From assembly GCA_934661375.1 (NCBI GenBank), contig CAKUJH010000003.1:96087-160086 (forward strand): a DNA stretch of 64,000 nt, given 5' to 3'. Source of the DNA: an uncultured Victivallales bacterium (GTDB taxonomy: Bacteria; Verrucomicrobiota; Lentisphaeria; Victivallales; UBA1829). A program made the translations under genes and the position numbers. This document shows, piece by piece, positions 1 through 9,254 of the stretch (its first letter is position 1; each line of letters starts with the position of its first letter). The notes below the pieces were generated by a model. It saw only the letters and a program-made list of their open reading frames with translations. It was not told the DNA's origin and made no database searches.

Positions 1-681
1 CAGGAAATGAGCTTCGACCATCTCCAGCGCCTTGTTCATCAGCGTGGCGGAATCTATGGAAATTTTCTGTCCCATCGACCAGACGGGATGCGCCAGCGCC
101 TGTTCAAACGTGGCGTTTTCCATCTCTTCCCGGCTTGCTTTCCGGAACGGACCGCCGCTGGAAGTCAGAATCAGTTTTTCCGCAAGGCTGGAATCCAATC
201 CGTCAAGACACTGAAAAATGGCACTGTGTTCGCTGTCCACCGGAATCAATACCGTATTTTTTTCGCGGATCAGTTTCATGACCGGTTCCCCTGCCATGAC
301 CAGCACTTCCTTGCTGGCAAGCGCGATTTCCTTTCCGGCACGAACCGCTTCCATGACCGGATGCAGACCGCCGGTTCCGACAATGGCGCAGAGAACCATA
401 TCCACGTCGGCGGCGCGGACCAGTTTCAGCAGACCTTCCGGACCGCAGAAAGCCCGGCAGTTTTCCGGGAGCATTCCTTTGAGACCGCCCAGTTTCTTTT
501 CATCGCCGATGGAAACGGCTGTACAGCCGAAATGCCGTGCCTGTTCCGCCAGGAGTTCCGCATTGCTGTTCGCAGCAAGAGCTGTTACCTGTATGCGGTC
601 CTTCAATGCGTCCGCCACCCGGCAGGCATTTTTGCCGATGGAGCCCGTTGAACCGAGAATGGCAATGCGTTTCCGGGTCAT
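1..681 (-). CDS. dxr: 1-deoxy-D-xylulose 5-phosphate reductoisomerase (partial, C-terminus cut by window edge)
   Basis: Catalyses the NADPH-dependent conversion of DXP to 2-C-methyl-D-erythritol 4-phosphate, the second step of the cytosolic MEP isoprenoid pathway. Reading the minus strand from the ATG at 681 gives 227 residues with no stop. The N-terminus starts MTRKRIAILGSTGSIG, whose GSTGSIG (10-16) is the NADPH-binding loop of the family. Further in are the family segments ALASKE, PVDSEHSAIFQC, TSSGGPF and SIDSATLMNK, which carry metal- and substrate-binding residues. The family is near 390 residues, so about 165 lie beyond position 1. The start codon overlaps the dtd stop in an ATGA (678-681), so translation is probably coupled within a folE-dtd-dxr operon. 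Confidence 0.95.
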   Translation of the reverse strand, partial: MTRKRIAILGSTGSIGKNACRVADALKDRIQVTALAANSNAELLAEQARHFGCTAVSIGDEKKLGGLKGMLPENCRAFCGPEGLLKLVRAADVDMVLCAIVGTGGLHPVMEAVRAGKEIALASKEVLVMAGEPVMKLIREKNTVLIPVDSEHSAIFQCLDGLDSSLAEKLILTSSGGPFRKASREEMENATFEQALAHPVWSMGQKISIDSATLMNKALEMVEAHFL

Positions 682-1136
682 ACGCCGACGCCTCCCCTGC
701 TTTCCAGCATGAAGGTTACGGGTCCGTCATTGAAAATCTTCACTTTCATGTCCGCGCCGAATTTGCCGTGCTGAACTTTTTTCACGCCGCAGGCGGCAAC
801 TTCCGCCAGAAAATGTTCGTAGAACTGTTCGGCTTCGGCGGGATCGGCGGCATCGCTGAATCCGGGACGGCGTCCCTTGCGGCAGTCCCCGTACAAAGTG
901 AACTGTGAAATGATCAGAGCCTCTCCGCCGATGTCCAGCAATGAACGGTTCATCTTTCCGTTTTCATCGCAGAAAATGCGGAGATTCGCACACTTTTCCG
1001 CCAGATATTTCACATCTTTTTCCGTATCGCCGCGTCCTGCGCCGAACAGAATCACCAGTCCCTGACCGACAGAGCCGATGACTTCACCGTCCACGGAAAC
1101 CGAACCTTCCGACACCCGCTGCACCAAAGCCTTCAT
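678..1136 (-). CDS. dtd: D-aminoacyl-tRNA deacylase
   Basis: Hydrolyses D-amino acids (and glycine mischarged on tRNA-Ala) from tRNA in the cytoplasm. The 152-residue length is normal for DTD1. Both signature motifs are present: SQFTLYGD at residues 77-84 and the NDGPVTF segment at 136-142, which contains the Gly-cisPro pair that screens substrate chirality. It lies 9 bases after folE and overlaps dxr by 4 bases, all on the minus strand, so it is the middle gene of a three-gene operon. Nothing unusual was seen. Confidence 0.96.
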   Translation of the reverse strand: MKALVQRVSEGSVSVDGEVIGSVGQGLVILFGAGRGDTEKDVKYLAEKCANLRIFCDENGKMNRSLLDIGGEALIISQFTLYGDCRKGRRPGFSDAADPAEAEQFYEHFLAEVAACGVKKVQHGKFGADMKVKIFNDGPVTFMLESRGGVGV

Positions 1137-1145
1137 GCCGCACCC

Positions 1146-1688
1146 TTACTTTCTGATGAGGTTCAGGAATTCCAGCCGGGTCGTCTGCTCTTTGCGGAAC
1201 GTGCCGAGCATGGCGGAAGTCGTCATGATGGAGTTCTGTTTCTGCACGCCGCGCATGAGCATACAGAGATGCTGCGCTTCCATGACCACGCCGACGCCCT
1301 GCGGGTGAATGGTGTCGAAAATCGCCTGGGCGATCTGCTGGCAGAGCCGTTCCTGAATCTGAAGCCGCCGGGCGAACACATCCACCAGACGAGCCAGCTT
1401 GCTGACTCCGAAAATTTTGCCGCGCGGGATATAGCCGATGGCGCAGCGTCCGAAGAACGGCAGCATGTGATGTTCGCACATACTGTAGAATTCAATATCC
1501 CGGACAATGATCATGTCATCCTGTTCCGAGGTGAAAATGGCACCGTGAATCACATCTTCCAGATTCTGCCGATAGCCGCGGGTCAGGTATTTCAGACTTT
1601 TTTCCACCCGTTCCGGAGTCTTCAGCAGACCTTCCCGTTCCGGATCCTCGCCGAGTTCCGTGATAATTTTCCGTATTTCTTCCTGCAT
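1146..1688 (-). CDS. folE: GTP cyclohydrolase I
   Basis: Converts GTP to 7,8-dihydroneopterin triphosphate, the first step of tetrahydrofolate (and possibly queuosine) synthesis. The 180-residue protein has the zinc site C71, H74 (in SMCEHHMLPFFG, 69-80) and C142 (in HLCMLMRG), the expected set for the zinc-dependent FolE1 type. The motif KTPERVEKS near residue 23 is also family-typical. It is the first gene of the folE-dtd-dxr group and has a good promoter upstream on the minus strand at 1729-1756. No second folate gene is nearby. Confidence 0.97.
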   Translation of the reverse strand: MQEEIRKIITELGEDPEREGLLKTPERVEKSLKYLTRGYRQNLEDVIHGAIFTSEQDDMIIVRDIEFYSMCEHHMLPFFGRCAIGYIPRGKIFGVSKLARLVDVFARRLQIQERLCQQIAQAIFDTIHPQGVGVVMEAQHLCMLMRGVQKQNSIMTTSAMLGTFRKEQTTRLEFLNLIRK

Positions 1689-1728
1689 AATCCTGAAAAA
1701 TCTCCTGTTGTTCCATATTGTCTGTGTT

Positions 1729-1756
1729 AATATACACCGCGTTGCGGGAAAAACAA
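1729..1756 (-). promoter_or_regulatory. Putative housekeeping promoter for folE-dtd-dxr
   Basis: On the minus strand TTGTTT (1756-1751) and TATATT (1734-1729) are separated by 16 bases, with the folE start about 40 bases downstream. This -35/-10 form with a 16-17 base spacer recurs through the window. Confidence 0.55.
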
Positions 1757-1818
1757 GGCAAAGGAAAGCATTCCGGGGATTCCGCTTGAAAAAAATTGAG
1801 TTTTGACTGCCGCAGACC

Positions 1819-1846
1819 TTGACTTTTTGCGCATTGTTGTTAAATT
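1819..1846 (+). promoter_or_regulatory. Putative promoter for the yjbQ-IMPase-recN group
   Basis: TTGACT (1819-1824) and TAAATT (1841-1846) are 16 bases apart and lie just before the strong ribosome binding site of the YjbQ-family gene. Confidence 0.5.
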
Positions 1847-1887
1847 CCTTTTCTGTATGAAAGAATCAACAGCCCAGGAGGACGGCC

Positions 1888-2307
1888 ATGAAAAGTTACA
1901 GACAGGAACTCGTATTCAACCTTCCCGGCAGGCGGTCGTTTGTCAATATCACCCCGCAGGTCCGCAAGGCTCTTCAGGAATCCGGCATCAAAGAAGGACT
2001 GCTGCTGTGCAACGCCATGCACATCACCGCATCCGTATTCATCAACGATGACGAATCCGGACTCCATGCCGACTATGACAAATGGCTGGAAGAACTTGCA
2101 CCGCATGAACCCCTCAGCCAGTACCGTCACAATCTTTCCGGAGAAGACAATGCCGATGCTCACCTCAAACGTCAGATCATGGGCCGTGAGGTGGTCGTGG
2201 CGGTTACCGACGGCAAACTGGATTTCGGTCCGTGGGAACAGATCTTCTACGGCGAATTCGACGGCGGACGCCGCAAACGGGTCCTGATCAAGATCATAGG
2301 AGAATAA
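1888..2307 (+). CDS. yjbQ: YjbQ/UPF0047 family protein (secondary thiamine-phosphate synthase enzyme)
   Basis: The 139-residue protein matches the YjbQ (UPF0047) family along its whole length. Recognisable segments are the ITPQV stretch, GLLLCNAMHITASVFINDDE, NADAHLKRQIMGREV and the closing GPWEQIFYGEFDGGRRKR. Some members have weak thiamine-phosphate synthase activity, but the physiological role of the family is not settled. The start has an AGGAGG-like site just upstream (near 1876). It is followed 8 bases later by an inositol-monophosphatase-like gene on the same strand, so the two are probably co-transcribed. Confidence 0.9.
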   Translation: MKSYRQELVFNLPGRRSFVNITPQVRKALQESGIKEGLLLCNAMHITASVFINDDESGLHADYDKWLEELAPHEPLSQYRHNLSGEDNADAHLKRQIMGREVVVAVTDGKLDFGPWEQIFYGEFDGGRRKRVLIKIIGE

Positions 2308-2315
2308 AGCATACC

Positions 2316-3164
2316 ATGCAGAACTGGAATGTCAAAGAGCTGCTCGACACTTTCGTGGAATGTGCCGCCATTGCCCGGAAAATCAAGGAAGCGCCCGCTG
2401 TCGAAGTCAAGGACGATCTTACTCCCGTAACCAATGCGGACAGAGGAATCGAACTGTTCCTGACCGGGAAATTCGGATTTGACAGCATTCTCGGCGAAGA
2501 AACCTGCCAGGATCACGATCACGACCGCCTGATGAACAGTCTGCTGCATGATAAAATGTGGATCGTCGATCCCATCGACGGTACGGCAAATTTCATCAAC
2601 CGCCGTCCGATCTGGGGTATTTCCATCGGCTATGCGGAAAACGGAGTCATCCGCGAAGGCGGAGTCTATACGCCTGAACTCGGCGAAATCATGTTTTCCG
2701 ACAACGGAAAAACCTGGTTTGCCTCGCTCGGACGCAGTTATCCGACCCGGCGCGAAATGGAGGAAGCGGTTCGTCCGATCGAAAATCCGAACCGTCCTTT
2801 CAACGGCACATCCTGCATCAATCTCTCGCAGCTGATGACCCGCAAAGGAATTTTCACCGGCGTGAATCCGGTCATCTCCATCGGCTCCTGCGTCTGTTCC
2901 GGCATTGACCTGGCGGCAGGACGGGATGCGGTTTACATCACCAGTGCCAAGCTCTGGGATCTGGCGGGTATTCTGCCCTGTCTGAAAAATCTTTCGTTTG
3001 TTTCCCGCAACCGCAGCGGACGCGATCTGCTTTCCTGCCGGATTTCCTCCGTGCTGTATCAGCTGGAAAACGGCGCGGAAAAGCCTTTTGCCCTGCGCGA
3101 ACCGAACTGGATCGGCGCGTCATTGAACGCCGTGGAAACCATCATTCCTCTGTGTTCCCTCTGA
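2316..3164 (+). CDS. Inositol-monophosphatase family phosphatase (SuhB/HisN-like)
   Basis: A Mg2+-dependent small-molecule phosphatase of 282 residues. It has the three family signatures: GEE (60-62), WIVDPIDGTANF (82-93, metal ligands D85 and D88) and LWDLAG near residue 218. The sequence cannot decide between inositol-1-phosphate, histidinol-phosphate and other sugar phosphates; no histidine gene is near. The ATG at 2316 was chosen because family homology begins there and the frame upstream reads through yjbQ in another frame. Its ribosome site (AGGAG near 2298) is somewhat distant. recN follows after 13 bases. Confidence 0.9.
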   Translation: MQNWNVKELLDTFVECAAIARKIKEAPAVEVKDDLTPVTNADRGIELFLTGKFGFDSILGEETCQDHDHDRLMNSLLHDKMWIVDPIDGTANFINRRPIWGISIGYAENGVIREGGVYTPELGEIMFSDNGKTWFASLGRSYPTRREMEEAVRPIENPNRPFNGTSCINLSQLMTRKGIFTGVNPVISIGSCVCSGIDLAAGRDAVYITSAKLWDLAGILPCLKNLSFVSRNRSGRDLLSCRISSVLYQLENGAEKPFALREPNWIGASLNAVETIIPLCSL

Positions 3165-3177
3165 ACGGACCGTCATC

Positions 3178-4839
3178 ATGCTGAAGTGGATGCATCTGGA
3201 AAACCTCGCTCTGGTGGAACGCGCCGACATGGAATTCGGTTCCGGGTTCAATGTCATCAGCGGCGAAACCGGCGCGGGAAAATCCGTCATCATGGGCGGC
3301 GTCGGTCTGCTGCTGGGCGAACGGGCGGACCGGTCCATGATCCGTATCGGCGCGGCGCGCTGTGAAATCTCCGGGGAATTTTCCCTGCCCGCCGGTTCGA
3401 AGGGAACGGTTCTGCCATTGCTGGAAGAAGCCGGTATTCAGCCCGAAGAGGACGGCACGCTGTTGGTCCGCCGGGTCATCACTCCCGCCGCCAGCCGGAA
3501 TTTTCTGAATGAATCCCCGGTTACTCTCCAGATCCTGCGCCGTCTGGGCGAACTGATGGTTGACATTCACGGCGCACATGAAAATCAACATCTGCTCAAA
3601 GTCCGCAATCAGCTGGATATGCTGGACCGTTTCGGCAAAGATGAAAAAGAACTGGCAGAAGTCCGCCGTATCTGGCAGGCTCTGGCGGCTTTGCGCAAAG
3701 AACGCGAAGAATTCGCCGCCTCCATGCCGTCCGCCGAGGAAACCGCGCGGCTGCGGCGGGATGCCTCCGAAATCGAAAAAGCGGATCCGCAGCCGGGCGA
3801 AGATGATTTGCTGGAAGAAAAACATGCTCTGGCTGCGCATTCCAGAACCCTCATCGAACTTGCTCTGGGTGCGGCAGACGGTCTTTCGGAATGTGAAGAT
3901 TCCATTCAGGACCGTCTCGGAACAATCCGCCGTCTGCTCGCCGACATGGAAAAATGCGATCCTGCCGGAACGGAACGTTTCCTGCGCAGTCTTGATGACA
4001 TATCTTCTTCCATTTCAGAACTTTCCGGCAATCTTTCCGATTATGCGTCGGATGTAGAGATTGATGAAGGGGCTTTTCAGGCAATGGAAGAGCGTCTGCG
4101 GGTTCTTCAGACTCTGAAACGCCGGTACGGACCGTCTCTGGAAGACGTGCTGACACATCTGGAACGGCTGCGGGAGCGCATTGACGCTTACGACAATGCC
4201 GAGCAGAAACGGAATGATTTTGACCAGCGGGAAAAAGAATTGCAGGACGAACTGCGTTCCGCCTGTGCGCGGCTGTCCGCCAAACGGCAGAAAGCGGGTG
4301 CACTCATCGCCGGCAAAGCAGCGGAAGAACTGAAAAAACTCGGATTCCGGAAATCGGAATTTGCAGTAACCGTTTCTCCGGCGGAACCGGGTCCGGACGG
4401 CGCGGACCGGATTGAATTCATGTTCAGTGCGAATCCGGGAGTACCGCCCCTGCCGCTGCGGGAAGTTGCCAGTTCCGGCGAACTTTCCCGCGTGATGCTG
4501 GCGCTGAAAACCATTCTGGCGGAAGCCGACTCCATCCCGATTCTGATTTTCGATGAAATCGACGCCAATATCGGCGGAGAAACAGCAACCAGGGTCGGAG
4601 ATGAAATTGCCGCACTGGCGGAAAACAAACAGATTCTGTGCATTTCGCATCTGCCGCAGATCGCCTGCCGGGCAGCCACACAGTTCAATGTCTACAAGGA
4701 ATCGCAGGGCGACACGACTTTCACGCATATCCGGAAACTGGATGCGGATGGACGGATTGCGGAAATTGCGCGGATGCTGGGCGGCGGTCCGGACGCCCGG
4801 CAGCTGGCTGCAAAAATGCTGCATCCGGCAGACGAATAA
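3178..4839 (+). CDS. recN: DNA repair protein RecN
   Basis: An SMC-like ATPase that acts early in recombinational repair of double-strand breaks. The 553-residue protein has the normal RecN length and order: Walker A GETGAGKS about 30 residues in, a long central charged coiled-coil part (roughly residues 150-370), then the ABC signature SSGELSRVMLALKTIL and Walker B LIFDEIDANIGG near the C-terminus. It starts 13 bases after the phosphatase gene with only a weak ribosome site, so translation may depend on the upstream gene. No LexA-like box was recognised before the operon. Confidence 0.96.
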   Translation: MLKWMHLENLALVERADMEFGSGFNVISGETGAGKSVIMGGVGLLLGERADRSMIRIGAARCEISGEFSLPAGSKGTVLPLLEEAGIQPEEDGTLLVRRVITPAASRNFLNESPVTLQILRRLGELMVDIHGAHENQHLLKVRNQLDMLDRFGKDEKELAEVRRIWQALAALRKEREEFAASMPSAEETARLRRDASEIEKADPQPGEDDLLEEKHALAAHSRTLIELALGAADGLSECEDSIQDRLGTIRRLLADMEKCDPAGTERFLRSLDDISSSISELSGNLSDYASDVEIDEGAFQAMEERLRVLQTLKRRYGPSLEDVLTHLERLRERIDAYDNAEQKRNDFDQREKELQDELRSACARLSAKRQKAGALIAGKAAEELKKLGFRKSEFAVTVSPAEPGPDGADRIEFMFSANPGVPPLPLREVASSGELSRVMLALKTILAEADSIPILIFDEIDANIGGETATRVGDEIAALAENKQILCISHLPQIACRAATQFNVYKESQGDTTFTHIRKLDADGRIAEIARMLGGGPDARQLAAKMLHPADE

Positions 4840-4866
4840 ACCGGGTCAAATACGGAGCGTAAGTTC

Positions 4867-4894
4867 TTGCATTGCGCGGATTGCGTGATACATT
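4867..4894 (+). promoter_or_regulatory. Putative promoter for the Sel1-repeat gene
   Basis: TTGCAT (4867-4872) and TACATT (4889-4894) are separated by 16 bases. A strong AGGAGG ribosome site follows at about 4939, just before the ATG at 4951. Confidence 0.45.
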
Positions 4895-4950
4895 TATGAC
4901 ATATGGATTTACTGAACTGGAGAGTAATTTTATCATAGGAGGAGGCAAAC

Positions 4951-7900
4951 ATGGAAAAATGGAAAAAGAATTTATGCTGTCTGCTTTCCGGCTGTTTTGT
5001 CGTTCTTTCAGGTGCGGAATCGTATTCCGACCTGATGGACCGGGCGGAAAAACTGACTGTTCAGCGATATGATAAAACCTCCAGGGCATTCAAAATAAAA
5101 TCTGCGGAACTGGATGCGATTTTTGAAAGCCGGGAATCGACGCAGGAAAAGATCAGACGCCTGAAAACTTATATCAGCGAGCTGGAAAGCAGTCTGAAAA
5201 ACGCAGACCGTTCCCTGGTTCCGGCAGATGCCGTTCCGGAACAGAAAAACACGCCGGCAGCCGTTCCGCCGAAAGCCGCAGCGGATTCCGATCCGGTTTA
5301 CGAACGCGGAATGGATTGTTTCCTGGGACGCGGCAGAGCAGTGGATTATGCGGAAGCCATGCGTCTGTTCCGCGAAGCCGCCGCCAGAGGCTCCGTCCGG
5401 GGAGCGGCTATGGTCGGACGCATGTATTACGAAGGGAAAGGGACCCCGGTCAATTATGTGGAAGCGTTCAAATGGCTGAAAAACGCGGCGGATTCCGATC
5501 CGGAGGCATTATCCCTGCTGGGCTGGATGTACTACAAAAGTCTGGGCGTTCCCCGGAATTATGCGGAAGCATACCGCTGTTTCCGGAAAGTCATCGCGGA
5601 AAAACCGTCCGATTCCACGGCATTGTATGCGCTGGGCTGCATGTATCTGGAAGGAAACGGCGTCAAGCAGGATTCCGCCGCGGCGCGGGCGTGTTTTGAA
5701 AAAATTGCGGCTCGTTCCGCAGATGCGATGTTCATGCTGGGAATGACCGCACCGGACCGTCCGCAGGCAATACAATGGTTTCAGCGCGCGTATGAACACG
5801 GCAGCGGAAATGCGGCATTTCAGCTGGGACGTCTGCATGAACAGTCTGCGGATGATCCGGACAGCCGGAAAAAAGCGGAGCGGTATTACAGGGTCGCACT
5901 GGAAAACGGAGTGGAGGACGCCAAGCAGGCTCTGGCGGTTCTTTATTCCAGACATCCGCAGACCCTGACGCCGAAACAGCACAGGGAAGCAGTCTTGTGG
6001 CTTCAGCCGCTGGCGGATAAAGGAGATGCTTTTATCATGCTCCGGCTGGCGGATCTGCATATGAGAAACAAGCCGGCGGAAGCGTTGAAATATCTGGGGA
6101 AAGCCGCCGAAACCGGCAATGCCGAAGCGCTGTACCGTCTGGGCATGGCCTATTGGGAAGGCAGAATAACCACCCGTTCTTACGGAGCGGCATTCAAGTG
6201 TTTCAAACTGGCTCATGAACAGGGAAATGCCGAGGCGTCGTTCATGCTGGCACGTCATTATATGGAAGGCAAAGGAACGACGGTCAATTTCCGGCTGGCG
6301 GCGGATTTGCTGCAGCAGCTTTACAGCGGCGGCTGTGTCCGGGCGGGAATACCGCTGGGGATCATGTATTACGAAGGACAGGGTGTTCAGAAGAACTATG
6401 CCAGAGCGCGGGATTGTCTGCTCAAAGGTTTGTCCGGTCCGGGAGAAATACCCGGAGATTTCCGTCCGTATGCACTGCTGGGAAAAATGTATTATCTGGG
6501 CGGCGGGGGGCTGGAAAAGAATCTGCCGGAAGCACGGAAGTATTTGCAGAAGGCAGGAAATGATCCGGAAGCCCTGTACCTGCTGGGATGTCTTCAGCGG
6601 GACGGGCGCGGCGGTCTGACCGCGGATGACCGCAAGGCGTTTGCGCTGTTCAGCCGGGCGGCGGCGTTGGGCGATATGCAGGCGAAAGCGGAAACCGGAA
6701 AGATGTACTGCACCGGACGCGGAGTCGAAAAGAATTATGCTCTTGCCGCGCAATATCTGAAACCGGCGGCGGACCGCGGCGATCAGGAAGCGGCGCGGAT
6801 GCTGGCGGGACTCTATGCAGATGTGAAGAATCCGAAACACGATGATGCGGCGGCGTTCCGTTATTTCCAGGGGCTGGCACAGACCGGCGACGCCGATGCG
6901 CTTTTCCGCTGCGGCATGATGTTGCTGGAAGGACGCGGCACCGCAAAAGATGAGCCGGCAGGATTCCGGTATCTGCGCGAAGCGGCGAAGCACGGCCATG
7001 CGGAAGCGGCGTTCCGGTGCGGAGAACAGGAATGCCGGGAAGGACGTCAGGACAAGGGAGCGGAGTTTTTCCGGATGGCGGCGGAAAAGAAACTGCCGGA
7101 AGCCATGCGCCGGTATGCGGACTGGATTCTGCCCCGTGACCCGGCAGCAGGCATTCAGCTGTTGAAGGAACTGGCGGAACAGGGGGATCCTGCCGCACTG
7201 GAACAGATGGCGGATCTGACCGGGAAAGGAATCGGGAAAATGCCCCCGAATCCGGAACAGGCGGAAAAATATTACCGGCAGGCAGCGGAAAAAGGGAGCG
7301 TGAAGGCGCAGACGCGTCTGGCTGAAATCTGTTTCGATAAAAAGGATTATGCCCAGGCGGCGAAATATGCCGCCCTTGCCGCGGCAAAGAATGATCTGAA
7401 CGCCTCGGTTCTGCTGGGGAAAATGTATTGCGAAGGCAAAGGAGTCAAACAGGACCGGGTGGAAGCCTTGCGGTATCTGAAGAAACCGGCGGAACAGGGC
7501 ATCGCGTATGCCGTGAACATGACCGGACGTCTGCTCTATAATGCCGGACATTATGCCGAAGCGGAAAAATATCTGAGCAAAACTGCCGGAAACGATCCGG
7601 AAATTCTGTTCATGCGCGGACGCATCCGTTATCTGGGAACGGACGGCAGCCCGGATTACGCCGGGGCGTTTGAACTGCTGTCCGCGGCGGCAGGTGCAGG
7701 ACATACCGGCGCGATGTGTCTGATCGGACGCATGTACCATCGCGGCGAGGGTCTGCCGCAGGATTTCTCCAGAGCATTGCAATGGTACCGGCAGGCGGCG
7801 GAAAAAGGTGATGCCGACGCCATGTACCATGTGGGCAACATGTATTATAACGGCGACGGCGTCAGCCCGGATTATCTGGAAGCGCTCCGCTGGTTCAAGC

Positions 7901-8031
7901 AGGCGGCGGAAAAAGGAAATGTCGTGGCAATGCAGTATGTGTCCATCATGTACAAAGAGGGCATCGGCGTGCGGAAAAACAATGTGGAGGCGGCGAAATG
8001 GCGCAGGATGATCCAGAAATCCCGGCAATGA
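4951..8031 (+). CDS. Large secreted Sel1-repeat (TPR-like) protein
   Basis: A 1026-residue protein built almost wholly of Sel1-like repeats, which form alpha-solenoid protein-binding scaffolds. The N-terminus (MEKWKKN, then a hydrophobic stretch to about residue 20) looks like a signal peptide with likely cleavage after A22. An LSGC lipobox-like string lies at 12-15, but the hydrophobic part before it is short, so lipidation is less likely. A charged, probably coiled-coil part spans about 35-80 and a Pro/Ala-rich linker about 90-110. From about 115 to the end come roughly two dozen repeats with the signature GxMYYxGxGVxxxYxxAxxWxxxAAxxG. It is probably periplasmic; the partner is unknown. The rRNA methyltransferase gene begins inside its last 34 bases. 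Confidence 0.88.
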   Translation: MEKWKKNLCCLLSGCFVVLSGAESYSDLMDRAEKLTVQRYDKTSRAFKIKSAELDAIFESRESTQEKIRRLKTYISELESSLKNADRSLVPADAVPEQKNTPAAVPPKAAADSDPVYERGMDCFLGRGRAVDYAEAMRLFREAAARGSVRGAAMVGRMYYEGKGTPVNYVEAFKWLKNAADSDPEALSLLGWMYYKSLGVPRNYAEAYRCFRKVIAEKPSDSTALYALGCMYLEGNGVKQDSAAARACFEKIAARSADAMFMLGMTAPDRPQAIQWFQRAYEHGSGNAAFQLGRLHEQSADDPDSRKKAERYYRVALENGVEDAKQALAVLYSRHPQTLTPKQHREAVLWLQPLADKGDAFIMLRLADLHMRNKPAEALKYLGKAAETGNAEALYRLGMAYWEGRITTRSYGAAFKCFKLAHEQGNAEASFMLARHYMEGKGTTVNFRLAADLLQQLYSGGCVRAGIPLGIMYYEGQGVQKNYARARDCLLKGLSGPGEIPGDFRPYALLGKMYYLGGGGLEKNLPEARKYLQKAGNDPEALYLLGCLQRDGRGGLTADDRKAFALFSRAAALGDMQAKAETGKMYCTGRGVEKNYALAAQYLKPAADRGDQEAARMLAGLYADVKNPKHDDAAAFRYFQGLAQTGDADALFRCGMMLLEGRGTAKDEPAGFRYLREAAKHGHAEAAFRCGEQECREGRQDKGAEFFRMAAEKKLPEAMRRYADWILPRDPAAGIQLLKELAEQGDPAALEQMADLTGKGIGKMPPNPEQAEKYYRQAAEKGSVKAQTRLAEICFDKKDYAQAAKYAALAAAKNDLNASVLLGKMYCEGKGVKQDRVEALRYLKKPAEQGIAYAVNMTGRLLYNAGHYAEAEKYLSKTAGNDPEILFMRGRIRYLGTDGSPDYAGAFELLSAAAGAGHTGAMCLIGRMYHRGEGLPQDFSRALQWYRQAAEKGDADAMYHVGNMYYNGDGVSPDYLEALRWFKQAAEKGNVVAMQYVSIMYKEGIGVRKNNVEAAKWRRMIQKSRQ

Positions 8032-9233
8032 AAACAGACGTTTCAACGGAAATCGACGTTACCGGTTTTGCCTTCGGCGGACGCGCTGTCGGCAGACGCT
8101 CCGACGGCAAGGTCTGCTTCGTCCGCGGGGCTGTTCCCGGCGAACGGGTGGAAGTGCGACTGACTTCGGACAAGAAAAATTTTGCGGAAGGAATCCTGAC
8201 CCGTATTCTGAAATCCTCGCCGCGGCGTCTTCGCCCGGAATGCCCGAACCCGTGTCCGGGCTGTTCCTATGCGCATATTCCGTATGAAATGGAACTGGAT
8301 TGGAAACAGCGTCAGTTCCGTTCCTTTGCGGAAAAAGCCAGACTCCAGAGCTGTCCGGACGATTTCTTGGGAAAACCAACGGGGGCGGCAGAGCGTTTCA
8401 ACTGGCGCAATAAGATCCGGCTGTCGCTGGAATTTCAACCGGACGGCACAGTCCGTGCCGGGTATCGCGGCGAGGACAATCACACCTTGATTGAGGTTTC
8501 GGACTGTCTGCTGGCAGTGCCGGGAATCCGGACGGCTCTGCGCGCCGGAGAATGGAAAAGCAAACTGACCGGACACGAAAAAAGTGTAACGTTCCGCTGG
8601 ACTCCGGCCGACGGGGTACGCATTTATTTTGACCGGGGCAGTCACGAAAAGCTGACCGATACGCTGCCGGATTTCGGAACCTTTGAAGTGGGGGAAAATT
8701 CATTTTTCCAGATCAACCCGCGGATGGCGGGGAACCTGGCGGCGAAAGTGTGCGCGCTGGTCATGTCGGAGAATCCCTCGCTGCTGGCGGAACTTTACTG
8801 CGGCTGCGGAGTGTTTTCAGTGCTTTGCGCCGAGATGCTGCCGGCTCTGTCCTGCGTTGGGATTGAACTGGATGCGGATTCTATCCGCCGCGCGAAACAC
8901 AATGCCGAACTCCGGGGAGTGAACAAGCGGACAGAATTTCTTGCCGGAGACAGTGCCAGAACCTTCCGCCGGAAATTTCCTCACGGTCTGCCGGCGAACT
9001 CGATGCTGCTGGTTGATCCGCCGCGGACAGGGCTGGATGAGGCTGCCCGGAAACTGATCTGCCGTTCCCGTGCGGATTCGGTGCTGTACGTTTCCTGTTC
9101 GCCGGATACCCTGTTCCGGGATCTGGCGGAACTGGAAAAAGCGTCTTACCGGATAGTGTCAGGCGAACTGCTGGATATGTTTCCGGCCACGGCGCATTTT
9201 GAAAGCATTACGCTTTGTGAACGGATCAAATGA
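7998..9233 (+). CDS. 23S rRNA (uracil-5-)-methyltransferase, RlmD/TrmA family
   Basis: A SAM-dependent RNA m5U methyltransferase of 411 residues. It has an N-terminal TRAM-like beta domain (about 15-70), an Fe-S motif CPNPCPGCSYAH near 81, and a fourth candidate cluster ligand in VSDCLLAVPG. The SAM-binding segment is LLAELYCGCGVFSVLC, with DPPRTGL and the catalytic-cysteine motif YVSCSPDTL near the C-terminus. The four cysteines favour the RlmD subgroup over TrmA. The 7998 ATG is preceded by GGAGG at 7986-7990 with 7-base spacing, so I prefer it. A second ATG at 8028 overlaps the Sel1 stop as ATGA and is the alternative. It belongs to the Sel1-rlmD-tatD-HNH group. Confidence 0.9.
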   Translation: MAQDDPEIPAMKTDVSTEIDVTGFAFGGRAVGRRSDGKVCFVRGAVPGERVEVRLTSDKKNFAEGILTRILKSSPRRLRPECPNPCPGCSYAHIPYEMELDWKQRQFRSFAEKARLQSCPDDFLGKPTGAAERFNWRNKIRLSLEFQPDGTVRAGYRGEDNHTLIEVSDCLLAVPGIRTALRAGEWKSKLTGHEKSVTFRWTPADGVRIYFDRGSHEKLTDTLPDFGTFEVGENSFFQINPRMAGNLAAKVCALVMSENPSLLAELYCGCGVFSVLCAEMLPALSCVGIELDADSIRRAKHNAELRGVNKRTEFLAGDSARTFRRKFPHGLPANSMLLVDPPRTGLDEAARKLICRSRADSVLYVSCSPDTLFRDLAELEKASYRIVSGELLDMFPATAHFESITLCERIK

Positions 9234-9254
9234 ATTTACAGGAAAGTTGAAGAT

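Noticed and set aside
5509..8046. 845-codon open frame on the minus strand opposite the Sel1-repeat gene
   Set aside because: It is the antisense of a clear repeat protein, with low-complexity His/Arg/Phe-rich translation and no family features.
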